DNA from: Pseudomonas nunensis
GTDB lineage: Bacteria; Pseudomonadota; Gammaproteobacteria; Pseudomonadales; Pseudomonadaceae
Direction of reading: 5' to 3'
Assembly: GCF_024296925.1 (NCBI RefSeq)
Contig: NZ_CP101125.1
Location: forward strand, 870,501-934,500
Length of the DNA stretch: 64,000 nucleotides
The notes beneath the pieces are model-generated. The model searched no databases. It was given only the letters and a program-made list of their open reading frames with translations, and was not told the origin of the DNA. This document shows positions 36,432 to 46,965 of this stretch, piece by piece. The position numbers were made by a program, and so were the translations under genes. Positions within the stretch are counted from its first letter, which is position 1, and every line of letters begins with the position of its first letter.

Positions 36432-36561
36432 GATGAAACTCCTCAAATCCATGTTGAACACAGGCTTGAAGAATAGGCGCGGTGCTGGAGGGCGGCGAAT
36501 CAAGGTTGGCTATCGAAGTGATAGGGGTAATGACAGAAATTGATGTTGACGGGGCGGACGC

Positions 36562-36629
36562 CTTCGCGGGCAAGCCTCGCTCCTACAGGGGATCGCGGTC
36601 TACTGTAGGAGCGAGGCTTGCCCGCGAAG
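36562..36629. repeat. REP pair
   Basis: Arms 36562-36587 and 36604-36629 (CTTCGCGGGCAAGCCTCGCT class) are exact over 26 bases with a 16-base loop, just after the end of the chemoreceptor gene. Confidence 0.93.
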
Positions 36630-36635
36630 AGTCCC

Positions 36636-38120
36636 TCAGAGTTTCAACTGCCCGATCGCCTTGCTTAACTCCCCAGCCAACGTCGCCAACTCATTACTGG
36701 TATTCGCCGAATCCACGGTCTGCTGCACAGTATTCTCGGTCACGTCACGAATGCTCACCACCGAGCGATTCATCTCCTCCGCCACATGACTCTGCTGCTC
36801 GGCAGCCACGGCGATTTGCGTGTTGCTCTCACGCATCTGCGCCACCGCGCTGGTGATTTGCGCCAGTGCGGCGCCGGCCTCTTGAGCCTGCTGGACGCAG
36901 TCGTCAGCCTTGAACGAGCTTTCCTGCATGAAATCCACGGCATCCCGCGTCCCGGCCTGCAAGGCTGAAACCATCAAGGTGATTTCGTCGGTAGAAGTTT
37001 GCACACGCTTGGCCAGGTTGCGCACTTCATCGGCCACCACCGCAAAACCACGGCCCATTTCCCCGGCCCGCGCAGCCTCGATGGCGGCGTTGAGCGCCAG
37101 CAGATTGGTTTGCTCGGCGATGCTGTGAATCACACTGACCACGCCATTGATCTTCTGACTGTCCTCGGCCAGGCGCTGGATCATCTCGGCGGTCTGTTGC
37201 ACGCCGCTGGACAAACCGGCAATCGACTTCTGCACCCGGCTGACCACTTCCTGGCCACTGCCGGCCAGGGTGTCGGCGCTTTGCGAAAGGTCGCGGGTGG
37301 CGCCGGCGTGCTGGGCGATGTGATAAACCGTGGCGGTCATTTCATTGATCGCGGTGGCGGCCTGATCGGTTTCGCTTTGCTGACCGAGCATGCCGTGGCG
37401 CACGTCGTTCATGCTCGCCGCCAATCGCGCCGCACCGACGTCCAGCTGCTTGGCGGTATTGGCGACGGTGTTGACCACCCGCTGATAACCGGCCTGCATC
37501 GCATTGAACGCATTGGCCATCTGCCCGACTTCATCCTTGCAAGCCAGTGGCACGCGGGCGGACAGGTCGCCGGTTTTCTCGACGTGCAGCATCACGTCTT
37601 TCAAGGTGTTGAGCTGGCTGAGCAAGAAGCGGATCAGCAATTGCGAAGCGCCGAGCATCGCCAGCATCAGGATCGCCACCGCCATCGCGTAATTGAAGAA
37701 GCGCTCACTGAGCACCTGACTCAGGCTTGGACCGTAGGCGATCACCGCGACTTGCTGGCCATCGGCGCGACTGAACACCTCGGCCCCCATCAACGGGTTG
37801 TCGCCGAACAGCGGCAGGGTATTGATCTCGATCCAACCGTTGTTGGTATCGGTCAGTTCAAGGACTGGTTGATCGTTCAGCCGTGGTGCCTGGCCGTGAC
37901 TGAACGTCAGCACGTTGTCGGCCTTGGGCAGCGGCTGCCCGACGGGCCAGGCGCTGAGTAAACGCGCCTGTGCCTGGGCCGACGCCTGGGACGCGTGGCT
38001 GCGGGCCTGCTGTTCGAGTTGTACGGCGTACAACACCAACAGCAGGGTAGTGACGAAGGCGACCGCATTGACCGCCCAGAATTTGTATTTCAGCGAGATG
38101 TTGCTAAGCCAGGCACCCAT
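36636..38120 (-). CDS. Methyl-accepting chemotaxis protein
   Basis: A 494-residue chemoreceptor. A membrane segment at about residues 12-30, a periplasmic domain of about 120 residues, a second membrane segment near 140-165, a HAMP domain, and a signalling domain with the hairpin tip motif [21 protein letters not shown] all appear in order. It passes a ligand signal to CheA/CheW. The ligand is unknown; the periplasmic part is small and not of a recognised type. A C-terminal CheR-tethering pentapeptide is absent (ends IGQLKL). Confidence 0.92.
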   Translation of the reverse strand: MGAWLSNISLKYKFWAVNAVAFVTTLLLVLYAVQLEQQARSHASQASAQAQARLLSAWPVGQPLPKADNVLTFSHGQAPRLNDQPVLELTDTNNGWIEINTLPLFGDNPLMGAEVFSRADGQQVAVIAYGPSLSQVLSERFFNYAMAVAILMLAMLGASQLLIRFLLSQLNTLKDVMLHVEKTGDLSARVPLACKDEVGQMANAFNAMQAGYQRVVNTVANTAKQLDVGAARLAASMNDVRHGMLGQQSETDQAATAINEMTATVYHIAQHAGATRDLSQSADTLAGSGQEVVSRVQKSIAGLSSGVQQTAEMIQRLAEDSQKINGVVSVIHSIAEQTNLLALNAAIEAARAGEMGRGFAVVADEVRNLAKRVQTSTDEITLMVSALQAGTRDAVDFMQESSFKADDCVQQAQEAGAALAQITSAVAQMRESNTQIAVAAEQQSHVAEEMNRSVVSIRDVTENTVQQTVDSANTSNELATLAGELSKAIGQLKL

Positions 38121-38248
38121 AGGAAGGTCTTCTCTGATAGCGGAAACAGCATTGGCAAGGTGCCAGTATTGTGCCGCTATGCAGGGGGTTGGATTTGACG
38201 TAGGTCAACAACCCGCACACTGATGTTATGGGCCAACACCAATCCCCT

Positions 38249-38336
38249 GTGGGAGCGGGCTTGCTCGCGAATGCGGTGGGTCAGTCGCCACATGCACTGA
38301 CTGACACTCCGCTTTCGCGAGCAAGCCCGCTCCCAC
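38249..38336. repeat. REP pair, imperfect arms
   Basis: Inverted GAGCAAGCCCGCTCC-class REP units joined to GTCAGTC-type flanks, with a few mismatches between the arms, between the chemoreceptor and tatD genes. Confidence 0.9.
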
Positions 38337-38350
38337 AAGGGGAGTTGGGG

Positions 38351-39160
38351 CTACTGGGGAATTGAGGGAAGACGAAAGAATGCCCGCGCACAAGCCGTCG
38401 TATGCGCCGCCAAGTCCTCTTCGCTCTCTTCGCGATGCAACGCCACTTCACGCAGCACTTCAGTCAGATACGCCGGCTCGTTACGCCCATTCTTCGGCTT
38501 CGGCCGCAAACTGCGCGGCAGCAGATACGGCGCATCGCTCTCCAGCATCAACCGGCCGCGCTTGATCTCTTTCACCAGCGGATGCAGGTGCGTGCCCCGA
38601 CGCTCGTCGCAGATCCAGCCCGTAATGCCGATGTGCAGATCCAGGTCGAGGTAGCTGAACAGCGCTTTCTTTTCACCGGTGAAGCAATGCACTACGGCGG
38701 CCGGCAACTGATCGCGGTAGTCCCGCAGGATTTCCAGCAGGCGCTGGCTGGCATCGCGCTCATGCAGGAACACCGGCAATTGCAGCTCGACGGCCATGGC
38801 CAGATGCTGTTCAAGGACCTTTTCCTGCTGCGGGCGCGGTGAGAAGTCGCGGTTGAAATCCAGCCCGCATTCGCCCACGGCGACCATGTTCGGCTCCTTG
38901 AGCAAACTGCGCAGGCGTTGTTCGCTGTCGGCGTTCCAGTCGCTGGCGGAGTGGGGGTGAATGCCGGCGGTGGCGAACAGCCGTTGTGCGCTTTCATCCA
39001 GTTGCCGACACAGCTCCAGCGCCTGTTCGCTGCCGTCGACGCTGGTCCCGGTCAGCACCAATTGGCAGACCCCGGCCGCGTAGGCGCGATCAAGTACTGC
39101 CTGGTGTTTATCGTCAAAACTGGGGTTGGTCAGGTTGACGCCGATATCGATGAGTTGCAT
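38351..39160 (-). CDS. tatD: TatD-family metal-dependent deoxyribonuclease
   Basis: A 269-residue TIM-barrel hydrolase. It starts [15 protein letters not shown] and has [21 protein letters not shown] with the metal Glu, and FHCFTGE-like [10 protein letters not shown], then [10 protein letters not shown]. TatD enzymes are 3'-5' exonucleases on DNA/RNA ends. The ATG at 39160 has GAGG nine bases upstream and matches the family's N-terminus; the frame extends six codons more. Confidence 0.9.
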   Translation of the reverse strand: MQLIDIGVNLTNPSFDDKHQAVLDRAYAAGVCQLVLTGTSVDGSEQALELCRQLDESAQRLFATAGIHPHSASDWNADSEQRLRSLLKEPNMVAVGECGLDFNRDFSPRPQQEKVLEQHLAMAVELQLPVFLHERDASQRLLEILRDYRDQLPAAVVHCFTGEKKALFSYLDLDLHIGITGWICDERRGTHLHPLVKEIKRGRLMLESDAPYLLPRSLRPKPKNGRNEPAYLTEVLREVALHREESEEDLAAHTTACARAFFRLPSIPQ

Positions 39161-39394
39161 GGTGCTACCTCGGACCAAAGGCCGGAAAGCATATCAGAGC
39201 TGTAGATTTATAAGAAAAGCCAAGAACTACAACGAGTTGAAGCTGTCTCTTGATGCCGCGAGACAGGTCGGGTTGGTGAAACTGCCATCACTGTGCCAGT
39301 CTTGCGCACGTTGCCAGCGCTCCAGGCGCTCTGTTTCTGTCGTTCGATGTCATGAATTTTCGTGAGGTCGGCCAGTATTCTTTCCGGAGAGTGG

Positions 39395-40816
39395 ATGACA
39401 CGTCCCTCGGTTTTGCTACTGCTGTGTTGTTCGTTGCTGCTGCCGTTGCCGGCGGTTGCGCGTCTGGCCGGACCGCTGCAAGCCGTGCCGGCCACCAAGG
39501 TGCGCGACCTGGCGGAAATCCGCAGCAGCCGTGTGCTGAAAGTCCTGGTCAACCAGAGCCGTAACAGCTCCGGCGAAGTCCAGGGCCAGGCCATCGGCGT
39601 CGAATATCATCGCCTGCGCGCCTTCGAGCAATACCTCAACGGTCATGCTCGCGACGGCCAGGAAATCACCCTCAAGATCATCCCCAAAGCCAAGGATCAA
39701 CTGCTCGGCGCGTTGCAGCGCGGCGAGGGCGATCTGGTGGCGCCGGGAGAACTGCTCGATCCGCAATCCGGCCACGCGGTCAGTACCAGCGAACCGATTG
39801 CCAGCAACGTGCCGCTGATCCTGGTCGGCATCAAGGGCGAACGCCGCTACACGAAACTCGAACAACTCTCCGGCAAGACCCTGGCGTTGCCCACGGGCAG
39901 TGCCGCCGGGGATGCGGTCAGCCAGATCAACCAGAAACTTGCCCTGCACAAACTGGCGCCGATAACCGTCGAGTGGGTCGATCCGAGTCTGGCGGTCGAG
40001 GATGTGCTGGAAATGGTCCAGGGTGGCATCTTCCACCTGACCATCGTCGAGCAACCGATCGCCGAGCGCTGGGGCAAGATCCTGCCCAAGTTGCGCTTCG
40101 ATCGGCAGTTGCTGATCAGCGAACCGGGTGAGGAATACTGGTTCGTGCGTCGCGATGCGTCGATGCTGCGGGCCAGTATCGATCGCTTCCTGACCACCTA
40201 TAAAAAGCCGTCGGATGAGGACGTGGCATTCTTGCGTATCTACCGACGGCTGTATCAAGTCCACTATCCGCTGGCGAAGGCTGACCGGCAGCGTCTGGAA
40301 AAACTCCGCCCGGTGTTGCAGAAACACGCAGATGCCCAAGGCATGGATTGGCTGAACCTGGCGGCGCTGGCGTTCAAGGAGTCGGCGCTGCAACCCGAGG
40401 CTCGCGGTGGTGGCGGCCCGACCGGCCTGATGCAGATCACCCCGTCCGCCGCCCAGCGCGTCGGGGTCAACAACATTCAGAACCTCGACGCCAATGTGCA
40501 GGCCGGGGCCAAGTACCTGGCGATGATCCGTCGCAAATTCTTCTCCAGCCCCAAACTCAATGAGCGCGAGCGTATGGCGTTTGTGCTGGCAGCCTACAAC
40601 ATAGGACCGGAACGGGTTCAGGGCATGCGCGCCGAGGCCCGGCGCCGTGGCTTGAATCCGAATCAGTGGTTCTTCCAGGTCGAGCGCATTGCAATGGAGC
40701 AGGTGGGGATGAGCGCCGTCAGCTATGTTAATAGCGTGAACAAGTATTACTTGGCGTTCGATCGGGAGCGGGAGTCGTTGGAGCCTCAGGGGCAAAAAGT
40801 CGCCTCACGGAAATGA
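39395..40816 (+). CDS. MltF-like membrane-bound lytic transglycosylase
   Basis: A 473-residue exported protein: signal peptide (VLLLLCCSLLLPLPAVA), a type 3 solute-binding domain from about residue 45 to 270, and a lytic transglycosylase SLT domain near 320-440 with the catalytic Glu in ALAFKESALQPEA and the motifs GLMQITP and YNIGPERV. It is the MltF arrangement and would cleave peptidoglycan glycan strands in the periplasm. The ATG at 39395 has GGAG seven bases upstream. Confidence 0.88.
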   Translation: MTRPSVLLLLCCSLLLPLPAVARLAGPLQAVPATKVRDLAEIRSSRVLKVLVNQSRNSSGEVQGQAIGVEYHRLRAFEQYLNGHARDGQEITLKIIPKAKDQLLGALQRGEGDLVAPGELLDPQSGHAVSTSEPIASNVPLILVGIKGERRYTKLEQLSGKTLALPTGSAAGDAVSQINQKLALHKLAPITVEWVDPSLAVEDVLEMVQGGIFHLTIVEQPIAERWGKILPKLRFDRQLLISEPGEEYWFVRRDASMLRASIDRFLTTYKKPSDEDVAFLRIYRRLYQVHYPLAKADRQRLEKLRPVLQKHADAQGMDWLNLAALAFKESALQPEARGGGGPTGLMQITPSAAQRVGVNNIQNLDANVQAGAKYLAMIRRKFFSSPKLNERERMAFVLAAYNIGPERVQGMRAEARRRGLNPNQWFFQVERIAMEQVGMSAVSYVNSVNKYYLAFDRERESLEPQGQKVASRK

Positions 40817-40919
40817 TCGACTAAACTGATGGTTATGGCGAAATATTTGCGCTTTTATCATTCGATTTAACGATTAATATAGCGGCCAACCAACACACAC
40901 ATTCAATGGATGACACAGC

Positions 40920-41354
40920 ATGAGCTCACTGATCAACAAAGTACTGTTTACCCGCGCTGGCTACGGCCTGACTGTTCTGCGGATCGTTGTCGGCATCATC
41001 TTCGCTGCCCACGGCTCGCAGAAACTCTTCGGGATGTTCGGTGGCTACGGCATTGCCGGCACCGCGCAGTACATGGAAAGCCTGGGCTTGGCGCCGGGTC
41101 ACCTGATGGCGATCCTGGCCGGTGGCACCGAGTTCTTCGCTGGCCTGGCCTTGATCATTGGCCTGCTGGTGCGTCCGGCGGCACTGGGTCTGATCTTCCT
41201 GTCGCTGGTCGCCATCTTCACGGTGCACATCAGCAACGGTTTGTTCATGGCCAACAACGGTTATGAGTTCGCCCTGGCCTTGCTCGGTGGCAGCATCGCG
41301 GTACTGATCGAAGGTGCCGGCAAGCTCTCGGCTGACCGCGCCATCGCCGGCTGA
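40920..41354 (+). CDS. DoxX-family membrane protein
   Basis: A 144-residue protein with four membrane segments and DoxX features: LRIVVGIIFAAHGSQKLFGMFGG and a GGTEFFAGLALIIGL segment. DoxX proteins are linked to thiol-quinone and oxidative-stress functions; the exact role is unknown. It is closed by a strong terminator at 41375-41399. Confidence 0.87.
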   Translation: MSSLINKVLFTRAGYGLTVLRIVVGIIFAAHGSQKLFGMFGGYGIAGTAQYMESLGLAPGHLMAILAGGTEFFAGLALIIGLLVRPAALGLIFLSLVAIFTVHISNGLFMANNGYEFALALLGGSIAVLIEGAGKLSADRAIAG

Positions 41355-41374
41355 CCGCTCTGGCTCAACAAAAA

Positions 41375-41399
41375 GGCCCGCATTGTGCGGGCCTTTTTT
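41375..41399 (+). terminator. Rho-independent terminator after the DoxX gene
   Basis: GGCCCGC and GCGGGCC with a five-base loop, followed by six T. Confidence 0.9.
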
Positions 41400-41413
41400 G
41401 TTGCGCGTCATTC

Positions 41414-41443
41414 TTGACACTGTCCGGTCAGGTTCTCTAGGAT
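41414..41443 (+). promoter_or_regulatory. Sigma-70-like promoter of the small gene at 41603
   Basis: TTGACA at 41414-41419 and TAGGAT at 41438-41443 with 18 bases between. It stands alone after a terminator and points to a leader of about 150 bases before the next gene. Confidence 0.6.
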
Positions 41444-41449
41444 GCTGCT

Positions 41450-41602
41450 CATGCGCCGATTTAAACAGCTACTTGCGGGGCGCCAGGTGACTCATTCAGT
41501 TGCCGATAGAAGCTTGAGTCAGGCTTCGAAATACCGCTAAAGCGCTGGTTCGGTGTTGCCTCTCACCTGCCATGCAGACTTTCGAGGCAGAGACACGACC
41601 CA
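41450..41602 (+). ncRNA. Candidate structured 5' leader
   Basis: Between the promoter at 41414 and the ATG at 41603, CAGGTGA (near 41487) can pair with TCACCTG (near 41568), enclosing further small hairpins GAAGC/GCTTC and CGCTAAAGCG. The length and nesting are unusual for an ordinary untranslated leader. No known riboswitch class was recognised. It may be a cis-regulatory RNA or a coincidence. Confidence 0.4.
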
Positions 41603-41911
41603 ATGAATGCACTAAGCCCCGTTGTACGCCCCGCGCCGATCACGGCACACCTCACCCAGCGCAATCCAAAAATCCTGCTTGGCGGTAAACATCAGCCGAC
41701 GCTTCTGCGTTATCTCGATGGCTGGCCACGTCGCACCGGCGGCCCTGCCGCGTTCCTGATCCAGTTTGTCGAAGATGGCGAGTCGTTGGCGCGTTTTGCC
41801 AACGACAGTTTCGATCTGGCAGTGATTCAGTCGCCCACGCTTGACGATGCACCGGAAGTGATCCGGCAGCTGACTCGTGTTGCCCGTCAGGGGTTGATTA
41901 CCCGGCGTTGA
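41603..41911 (+). CDS. Small conserved-looking protein of unknown function
   Basis: A 102-residue protein. The middle and end (FANDSFDLAVIQSP, EVIRQLTRVARQGLI) resemble the last strands and helix of a SAM methyltransferase, but the SAM-binding N-terminal part is missing, so it may be a cut-down relative. No good ribosome site is seen close to the ATG. It lies behind its own promoter and a long leader, and ends 18 bases from greB on the other strand. Confidence 0.65.
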   Translation: MNALSPVVRPAPITAHLTQRNPKILLGGKHQPTLLRYLDGWPRRTGGPAAFLIQFVEDGESLARFANDSFDLAVIQSPTLDDAPEVIRQLTRVARQGLITRR

Positions 41912-41929
41912 GGCATACAGCGCTGCGGC

Positions 41930-42427
41930 TCATGGATACTCGATCGCCACGATATACACGCACTGCTCGCCAGTCGGTGTCTGGACCCGAACTTCAGCAT
42001 CCAGCGCCTTGCCGATCAGTGCCCGCGCCAATGGCGAATCGATGCTGATCAAGCCCAGTTTCAAATCCAGTTCATCCGGGCCGACGATGCGGTAGCGCGA
42101 CTCTTTGCCTTCTTCATCTTCAATCGTCACCCAGGCACCAAAGTAAACCTTGTTCGGATCGCTGGGCTTTTCGCTGACGACTTTCAGGGCTTCCAGGCGC
42201 TTGGTGAGAAAACGCACACGACTGTCGATCTCACGCAGCATTTTTTTGCCGTAGGTGTACTCGGCGTTTTCCGAGCGATCACCCTGGGCCGCCGCTTCGC
42301 TGACCGATTGCGTCACCTGTGGTCGACGCACGTGCCAGAGTTCGTGAAACTCGGCACGCATCCGCGCTTCACCTTCGGGGGTGATCAGCGCGGTGCCAGC
42401 GGTGCGGGGAGGGCGATAACGGCTCAT
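41930..42427 (-). CDS. greB: Transcription elongation factor GreB
   Basis: A 165-residue protein: an N-terminal coiled coil with the acidic tip motif [20 protein letters not shown] and a C-terminal FKBP-like domain ([16 protein letters not shown]). GreB enters the RNA polymerase secondary channel and promotes cleavage of backtracked RNA. The basic N-terminus SRYRPPR is typical of GreB and separates it from GreA. Confidence 0.93.
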   Translation of the reverse strand: MSRYRPPRTAGTALITPEGEARMRAEFHELWHVRRPQVTQSVSEAAAQGDRSENAEYTYGKKMLREIDSRVRFLTKRLEALKVVSEKPSDPNKVYFGAWVTIEDEEGKESRYRIVGPDELDLKLGLISIDSPLARALIGKALDAEVRVQTPTGEQCVYIVAIEYP

Positions 42428-42461
42428 GGTGACTTCTTGTAGTAGAGAGTGCTTGAGTCTA

Positions 42462-44966
42462 TCAACCCTCGCGCAAGACTGTCAGGGGGCTGGCATTCAA
42501 GGCGCGACGCGTGCCGAACACACCGGCACCACCGATCAGCACCGCACCAATCAATGGCAGTACCAGCAACCACGGATGCGGATGCCAAGGCAGGTCGAAG
42601 GCGTAGCGGTAAAGTACCAGGCTGACCAACTCTGAACCCAGTGCCGCCAACAAACCGCTGACCGCGCCGAGCAAGCCGAACTCGATCCGCCGGGCCTTGA
42701 CCAGTAACTGCCGCTCCGCCCCGAGTGCTCGCAACAGCGCGCCTTGGCGAATCCGTTCATCCAGCGTGGCTTGCAGACCGGAGAACAGCACCGCCATCCC
42801 CGCCGCCAATACAAACAACAACACGTACTCCACCGCCAAGGTGACCTGGGCGAGGATGCTGCGCAGCTGTTCCAGCAAGGCCTCGACTTGCAGAATGGTC
42901 ACCGCCGGGAAGGCCCGGGACAAATCGACAATCTGCTGATCGTGACCCGCCGCCAGATAGAAACTGGTGAGGTAAGTCGCCGGCAAATCTTTCAAGGTGC
43001 CGGGCTGGAAGATCATGAAGAAGTTCGGCTGGAAGTTGTCCCAGTTAATCTCCCTCAGGCTGGTGACTTTCGCTTCGCGATTGACCCCGCCGACGGTGAA
43101 AACCAGATGATCGCCCAGCTTGAGTTTCAGGCTCTCCGCGACTTTGCCTTCGACCGACACGCCAGGAATCTCATCCGGCGCCTGTTCGGTCCACCAGTTA
43201 CCCGAGGTGAGCTTGTTGCCCGCCGGCAGGTCCGCCGCCCAGGTCAGGCTCAGGTCACGCTGGATCGCCCGGTCACCGGCCGAATCCTTGCTGACGATGT
43301 CCTGCACCGCTTCGCCATTGATGCTGATCAGCCTGCCCGGCACCACCGGATACAGCGGCGCCGATTGCGCCGACAGTTCGATCAGTCGATCGGTGAAGGC
43401 TTGTTTGTCCGCTGGCAGAATGTTCAACGCGAAATAATTCGGCGCGTTTTTCGGCAGCTGGTTTTGCCAGGTGTCGAGCAGCTCGCCGCGCAGCAAAGCG
43501 ATCAGCGCCATGGACAGCAGAATCAAACCGAAGGCCAGGGATTGGCCGGCCGCTGCCAGTGGATGACGCAGTAATTGACCCAGACCCAAACGCCAAGGCA
43601 ACGAAGCACGGGCCAACATTCGCCGCAGGCTTTTGAGCAGCAACAGCAGCAAGCCGCCGAGCACCACGGCAGCGATCACACCACCGCCGAGCAGGGCAAA
43701 AGTCAGGACCAGGTCCAGGCTCAAGCGCCACATGATCAGCCCGAGCGCACCCAGCGCCGCGCCGTAGACCATCCAAGTGCTGGACGGAATTGGCAGCATG
43801 TCCCGACGCAACACCCGCAATGGCGGGACCCGGCCGAGTGCGGCCAGCGGCGGCAGGGCGAAACCGGCCAGCGCCACCAGCCCGGTGCCGATCCCGGCAA
43901 TCGCCGGCAGCAAACCACCCGGTGGAACATCCGTAGGCAACAAGTCATGCAGCAGCGCAAACAATCCGAGCTGCGCGAGCCAGCCGAGGAGGGCGCCGCT
44001 AAGACTGGCGAGCAAGCCGAGCACCGTCAGCTGCAAACTGAACAGCACCATGGTTTCCCGACGCGACAAACCCAGGCAGCGCAGCAAGGCACTGGCGTCG
44101 AATCGACGTGTAGCGAAGCGGGTCGCCGACAATGCCACGGCAACCCCGGACAGCAAAACCGCCACCAGACTGGCCATGTTCAAATAACGCTCAGCCTTGC
44201 CCAGCGCGCCGCCGATTTGCCGGTTGCCGTCCCGGGCATCCTGGATACGTTGGTTGGCCGCCAGTCCCGGTTTGATCAACTGACGATAAGTTTCCAGCGC
44301 CTCGGCCTTACCGCGCCAGAGTTCGCGGTAACTGACGCGGCTGCCGGGCTGCACCACGCCGGTGGCGGTGAGGTCGCTGAGGTTGATCAGCACTCGAGGT
44401 GTCAGGCTGTAGAAATTGCCGGCGCGGTCGGGCTCATAAGTCAGCACTCGCGTCAGCTTCAGGGTTTTCATGCCGACGTCGATGCTGTCGCCGATCTTCA
44501 GGTCCAGCGCCGTCAGCAACCGCGCCTCGACCCAGGCTTCGCCGGGTTTCGGCCCGCCACCGGGTTCTTCAGGGGCGAAGGGCGCGGGGGCGCTTTTCAG
44601 TTCGCCGCGCAGCGGATAGACATCGTCGGCGGCCTTGATGCTGGACAACTGGATGCCGTTGTCGGTCGCGATGACACTGGAGAACTCCACCACCTGGGCG
44701 TGTTCCAGACCCAGCTCGGTGCCGCTCTTGATCTGTTCCGGTCGTGCCGGCGAACTGCCTTCGAGCAGCAGGTCGGCGCCAAGGAACTCGGTGGCGCGCA
44801 ACATCATGGCGCCGTTGAGGCGGGCACCGAAATAACCGATGGCGGTACTCGCCGCCACGGCCACCAGCAAGGCGAAGAACAACACCCGCAGTTCACCGGC
44901 GCGAGCGTCGCGCAACAGTTGGCGGATAGCGAGGCTGAACAGGCGCAATAGCGGCAAGCGTGCCAT
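42462..44966 (-). CDS. ybbP: FtsX-type ABC transporter permease (YbbP-like)
   Basis: An 834-residue permease with an N-terminal membrane segment, a large periplasmic domain, and two sets of three to four membrane segments in the FtsX/MacB arrangement. The family (COG3127) is annotated as linked to lysophospholipase L1, in keeping with tesA next door. The ATG at 44966 ([12 protein letters not shown]) overlaps the end of the ATPase gene; a TTG one codon earlier is less likely. Function is probably export or membrane remodelling; the substrate is unknown. Confidence 0.88.
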   Translation of the reverse strand: MARLPLLRLFSLAIRQLLRDARAGELRVLFFALLVAVAASTAIGYFGARLNGAMMLRATEFLGADLLLEGSSPARPEQIKSGTELGLEHAQVVEFSSVIATDNGIQLSSIKAADDVYPLRGELKSAPAPFAPEEPGGGPKPGEAWVEARLLTALDLKIGDSIDVGMKTLKLTRVLTYEPDRAGNFYSLTPRVLINLSDLTATGVVQPGSRVSYRELWRGKAEALETYRQLIKPGLAANQRIQDARDGNRQIGGALGKAERYLNMASLVAVLLSGVAVALSATRFATRRFDASALLRCLGLSRRETMVLFSLQLTVLGLLASLSGALLGWLAQLGLFALLHDLLPTDVPPGGLLPAIAGIGTGLVALAGFALPPLAALGRVPPLRVLRRDMLPIPSSTWMVYGAALGALGLIMWRLSLDLVLTFALLGGGVIAAVVLGGLLLLLLKSLRRMLARASLPWRLGLGQLLRHPLAAAGQSLAFGLILLSMALIALLRGELLDTWQNQLPKNAPNYFALNILPADKQAFTDRLIELSAQSAPLYPVVPGRLISINGEAVQDIVSKDSAGDRAIQRDLSLTWAADLPAGNKLTSGNWWTEQAPDEIPGVSVEGKVAESLKLKLGDHLVFTVGGVNREAKVTSLREINWDNFQPNFFMIFQPGTLKDLPATYLTSFYLAAGHDQQIVDLSRAFPAVTILQVEALLEQLRSILAQVTLAVEYVLLFVLAAGMAVLFSGLQATLDERIRQGALLRALGAERQLLVKARRIEFGLLGAVSGLLAALGSELVSLVLYRYAFDLPWHPHPWLLVLPLIGAVLIGGAGVFGTRRALNASPLTVLREG

Positions 44967-45649
44967 CAAGGCTCCAGAGGGGCGACCAGCAGGCCGGCTT
45001 CAAGGCGGATCAGGCGCCGGCAACGATGTGCCAGGCGTTCATCGTGGGTCACCAGCACCAGGGTCGTGCCGCGTTCCTTGTTCAGTTCGAACAGCAGGTC
45101 GCTGATGCGCTCGCCGGTGTGGCTGTCGAGGTTGCCGGTGGGTTCATCGGCAAACAGCACGTCAGGCTCGGCGGCAAACGCACGAGCAATCGCCACGCGC
45201 TGCTGTTCGCCGCCGGAGAGCTGGCGAGGCGAGTGGGTCAGGCGCTGGCCCAGGCCAACCCGCTGCAGCAATTCGGTGGCGCGCTGCCTTGCGTCTTTGC
45301 GGCCGTCGAGTTCCAGCGGCAGCATGACGTTTTCCAGGGCGTTGAGACTGTCGAGCAACTGAAAGGACTGGAAGACAAACCCCACATGCTCGGCGCGGAT
45401 GCGTGCCCGTTGATCTTCATCAAGATTGCTCAGGGCTTGCCCGGCGAGGGTGACTTCGCCACTGCTCGGCAGGTCGAGGCCGGCCAGTAGGCCGAGGAGG
45501 GTGGATTTGCCGGAACCGGAGGCGCCGACAATGGCCAAACTGTCGCCCTTGTTCAGTTCCAGGCTGAGTTCGTGCAGGATAGTCAGTTCACCTTCCGCGC
45601 TGGGAACCACTTTGCTGAGGTTCTTCGCGGTGAGAATGCTTGCGCCCAT
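44966..45649 (-). CDS. ybbA: ABC transporter ATP-binding protein (YbbA-like)
   Basis: A 227-residue ATPase of the LolD/MacB class: Walker [10 protein letters not shown], signature [14 protein letters not shown], Walker [14 protein letters not shown]. It pairs with the YbbP-like permease, with which it overlaps by one base. The ATG at 45649 starts the conserved protein; the frame extends far upstream through the tesA gene on the other strand, which is not meaningful. Its start is only 10 bases from that of tesA, so the two are divergently transcribed. Confidence 0.9.
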   Translation of the reverse strand: MGASILTAKNLSKVVPSAEGELTILHELSLELNKGDSLAIVGASGSGKSTLLGLLAGLDLPSSGEVTLAGQALSNLDEDQRARIRAEHVGFVFQSFQLLDSLNALENVMLPLELDGRKDARQRATELLQRVGLGQRLTHSPRQLSGGEQQRVAIARAFAAEPDVLFADEPTGNLDSHTGERISDLLFELNKERGTTLVLVTHDERLAHRCRRLIRLEAGLLVAPLEP

Positions 45650-45659
45650 GGAGAATCCG

Positions 45660-46265
45660 ATGCGTGTGTGGTTTTTGAGTGCTGGCCTGGCCTTGATGTG
45701 CATGGCCCAGAACGCAGCGGCGGGTACAGTCCTGATCGTTGGCGATAGTATCAGCGCCGGTTTCGGACTGGATACCCGCTTAGGGTGGGTGTCGCTGCTT
45801 GAGCAACGGCTCAAGCGCGAAGGTTTCGACGATAAAGTGGTCAACGCCTCCATCAGCGGCGACACCAGTGCCGGAGGCCAGGCACGCCTGCCGGCGCTGC
45901 TTGCAGAGCATAAACCGGAGCTGGTGATCCTCGAGTTGGGAGGCAACGACGGCTTGCGCGGAATGCTGCCAACGCAATTGCAACAAAACCTTGCGGCGAT
46001 GATCGACAGCTCCAAAGCCAGCGGTGCCAAGGTCCTGTTGCTGGGCATGCAACTGCCACCGAACTACGGTGCCCGTTACACCGAGGCCTTTGCGAAGGTC
46101 TATGGCGCCCTGGCAGAGGAGAAAAAAATCCCGCTGGTACCGTTTTTTCTCGAAGGAATCGGCGGCCATCCTGACCTGATGCAAGCCGACGGCCTGCACC
46201 CGGCCGCGGTGGCTCAGGACAAGTTACTGGAAAATGTCTGGCCGACACTGAAACCGCTGCTTTGA
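45660..46265 (+). CDS. tesA: TesA-like acyl-CoA thioesterase I / arylesterase
   Basis: A 201-residue SGNH hydrolase with a signal peptide (LALMCMAQNAAA) and the four blocks GDSISAGFGLD, SGDTSAGG, LGGNDGLRG and DGLHP. TesA is a periplasmic thioesterase and lysophospholipase. The start at 45660 has GGAG a few bases upstream. It is divergent from ybbA. Confidence 0.9.
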   Translation: MRVWFLSAGLALMCMAQNAAAGTVLIVGDSISAGFGLDTRLGWVSLLEQRLKREGFDDKVVNASISGDTSAGGQARLPALLAEHKPELVILELGGNDGLRGMLPTQLQQNLAAMIDSSKASGAKVLLLGMQLPPNYGARYTEAFAKVYGALAEEKKIPLVPFFLEGIGGHPDLMQADGLHPAAVAQDKLLENVWPTLKPLL

Positions 46266-46321
46266 CGCTTTTCTAGTGGCGGTGTTTCGGCTAAGGTGGC
46301 GCCCCCGATTTGGAGCCCCCG

Positions 46322-46615
46322 ATGCCGCGTCCTGCCTGGTCCCTTTTTGCCTACCAACTGATCGAGCCTGACGAGCAGCTGGATCTGTTCGCCTGCCAGG
46401 AAGTGCGGGTGCATCTGGTGGCGCGTCAGCTGGAGCTCGGCGGTTCGGCGGACCGAACCTTGTGTGGCAGCCTGTTGCCGGCACAGCCGCGCTGGTCGAG
46501 CGTGAATCGCACGGTGTTCCAGGACCAGCGTTTGTGCTCGCTGTGCCGGGCCATCCTCGAATCGCAGAAGCGCGGCACCTCGCCGATCTGGCCGGAACTG
46601 CGGTTCGAGCTTTAG
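46322..46615 (+). CDS. Conserved-looking small protein with a CxxC motif
   Basis: A 97-residue protein with CSLC near residue 72 and further cysteines near residues 24 and 48; no known domain was recognised. GGAG lies six bases before the ATG. It follows tesA at 56 bases on the same strand. A metal- or redox-binding role is possible but not shown. Confidence 0.65.
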   Translation: MPRPAWSLFAYQLIEPDEQLDLFACQEVRVHLVARQLELGGSADRTLCGSLLPAQPRWSSVNRTVFQDQRLCSLCRAILESQKRGTSPIWPELRFEL

Positions 46616-46659
46616 GTCGCAGTGGCCAATGCCAGTAAATTCAAGGTGACTACTGTCCT

Positions 46660-46782
46660 TGTGGCGAGGGAGCTTGCTCCCGCTGGGTCGCGAAGCGGCC
46701 CCAAAATTCTGGCTTCCCAAATAATCAGTTGCCTGACTCAGGACTGCTGCGCAGTCCAGCGGGAGCAAGCTCCCTCGCCACA
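46660..46782. repeat. REPIN with 27-bp arms
   Basis: Arms 46660-46686 and 46756-46782 (TGTGGCGAGGGAGCTTGCTC and its reverse complement) are exact over 27 bases with a 69-base spacer; same class as the palindrome between kdpB and kdpC. Confidence 0.92.
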
Positions 46783-46965
46783 GGTAAGTGTTCGACGCCA
46801 AATTTGCGGATCTGATCGGTACTAGGCCGAGTCTCTCGCCACACAAGCTCTACATGAAAAAAACGTCATGTATCGCCTGCAACATTCTCGGCCTCCCCGA
46901 ATTTACGGGCGTCGGTGTACAATCGCCTTCTTATACCCTTGTCGATCATGCGAAGGATTTTCCGG

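Noticed and set aside
39416..40795. Minus-strand frame of 459 codons
   Set aside because: It mirrors the MltF-like gene, whose motifs are clear on the plus strand.
43575..44951. Plus-strand frame of 458 codons
   Set aside because: It mirrors the YbbP-like permease; the Gln/His-rich translation is typical of an antisense frame.
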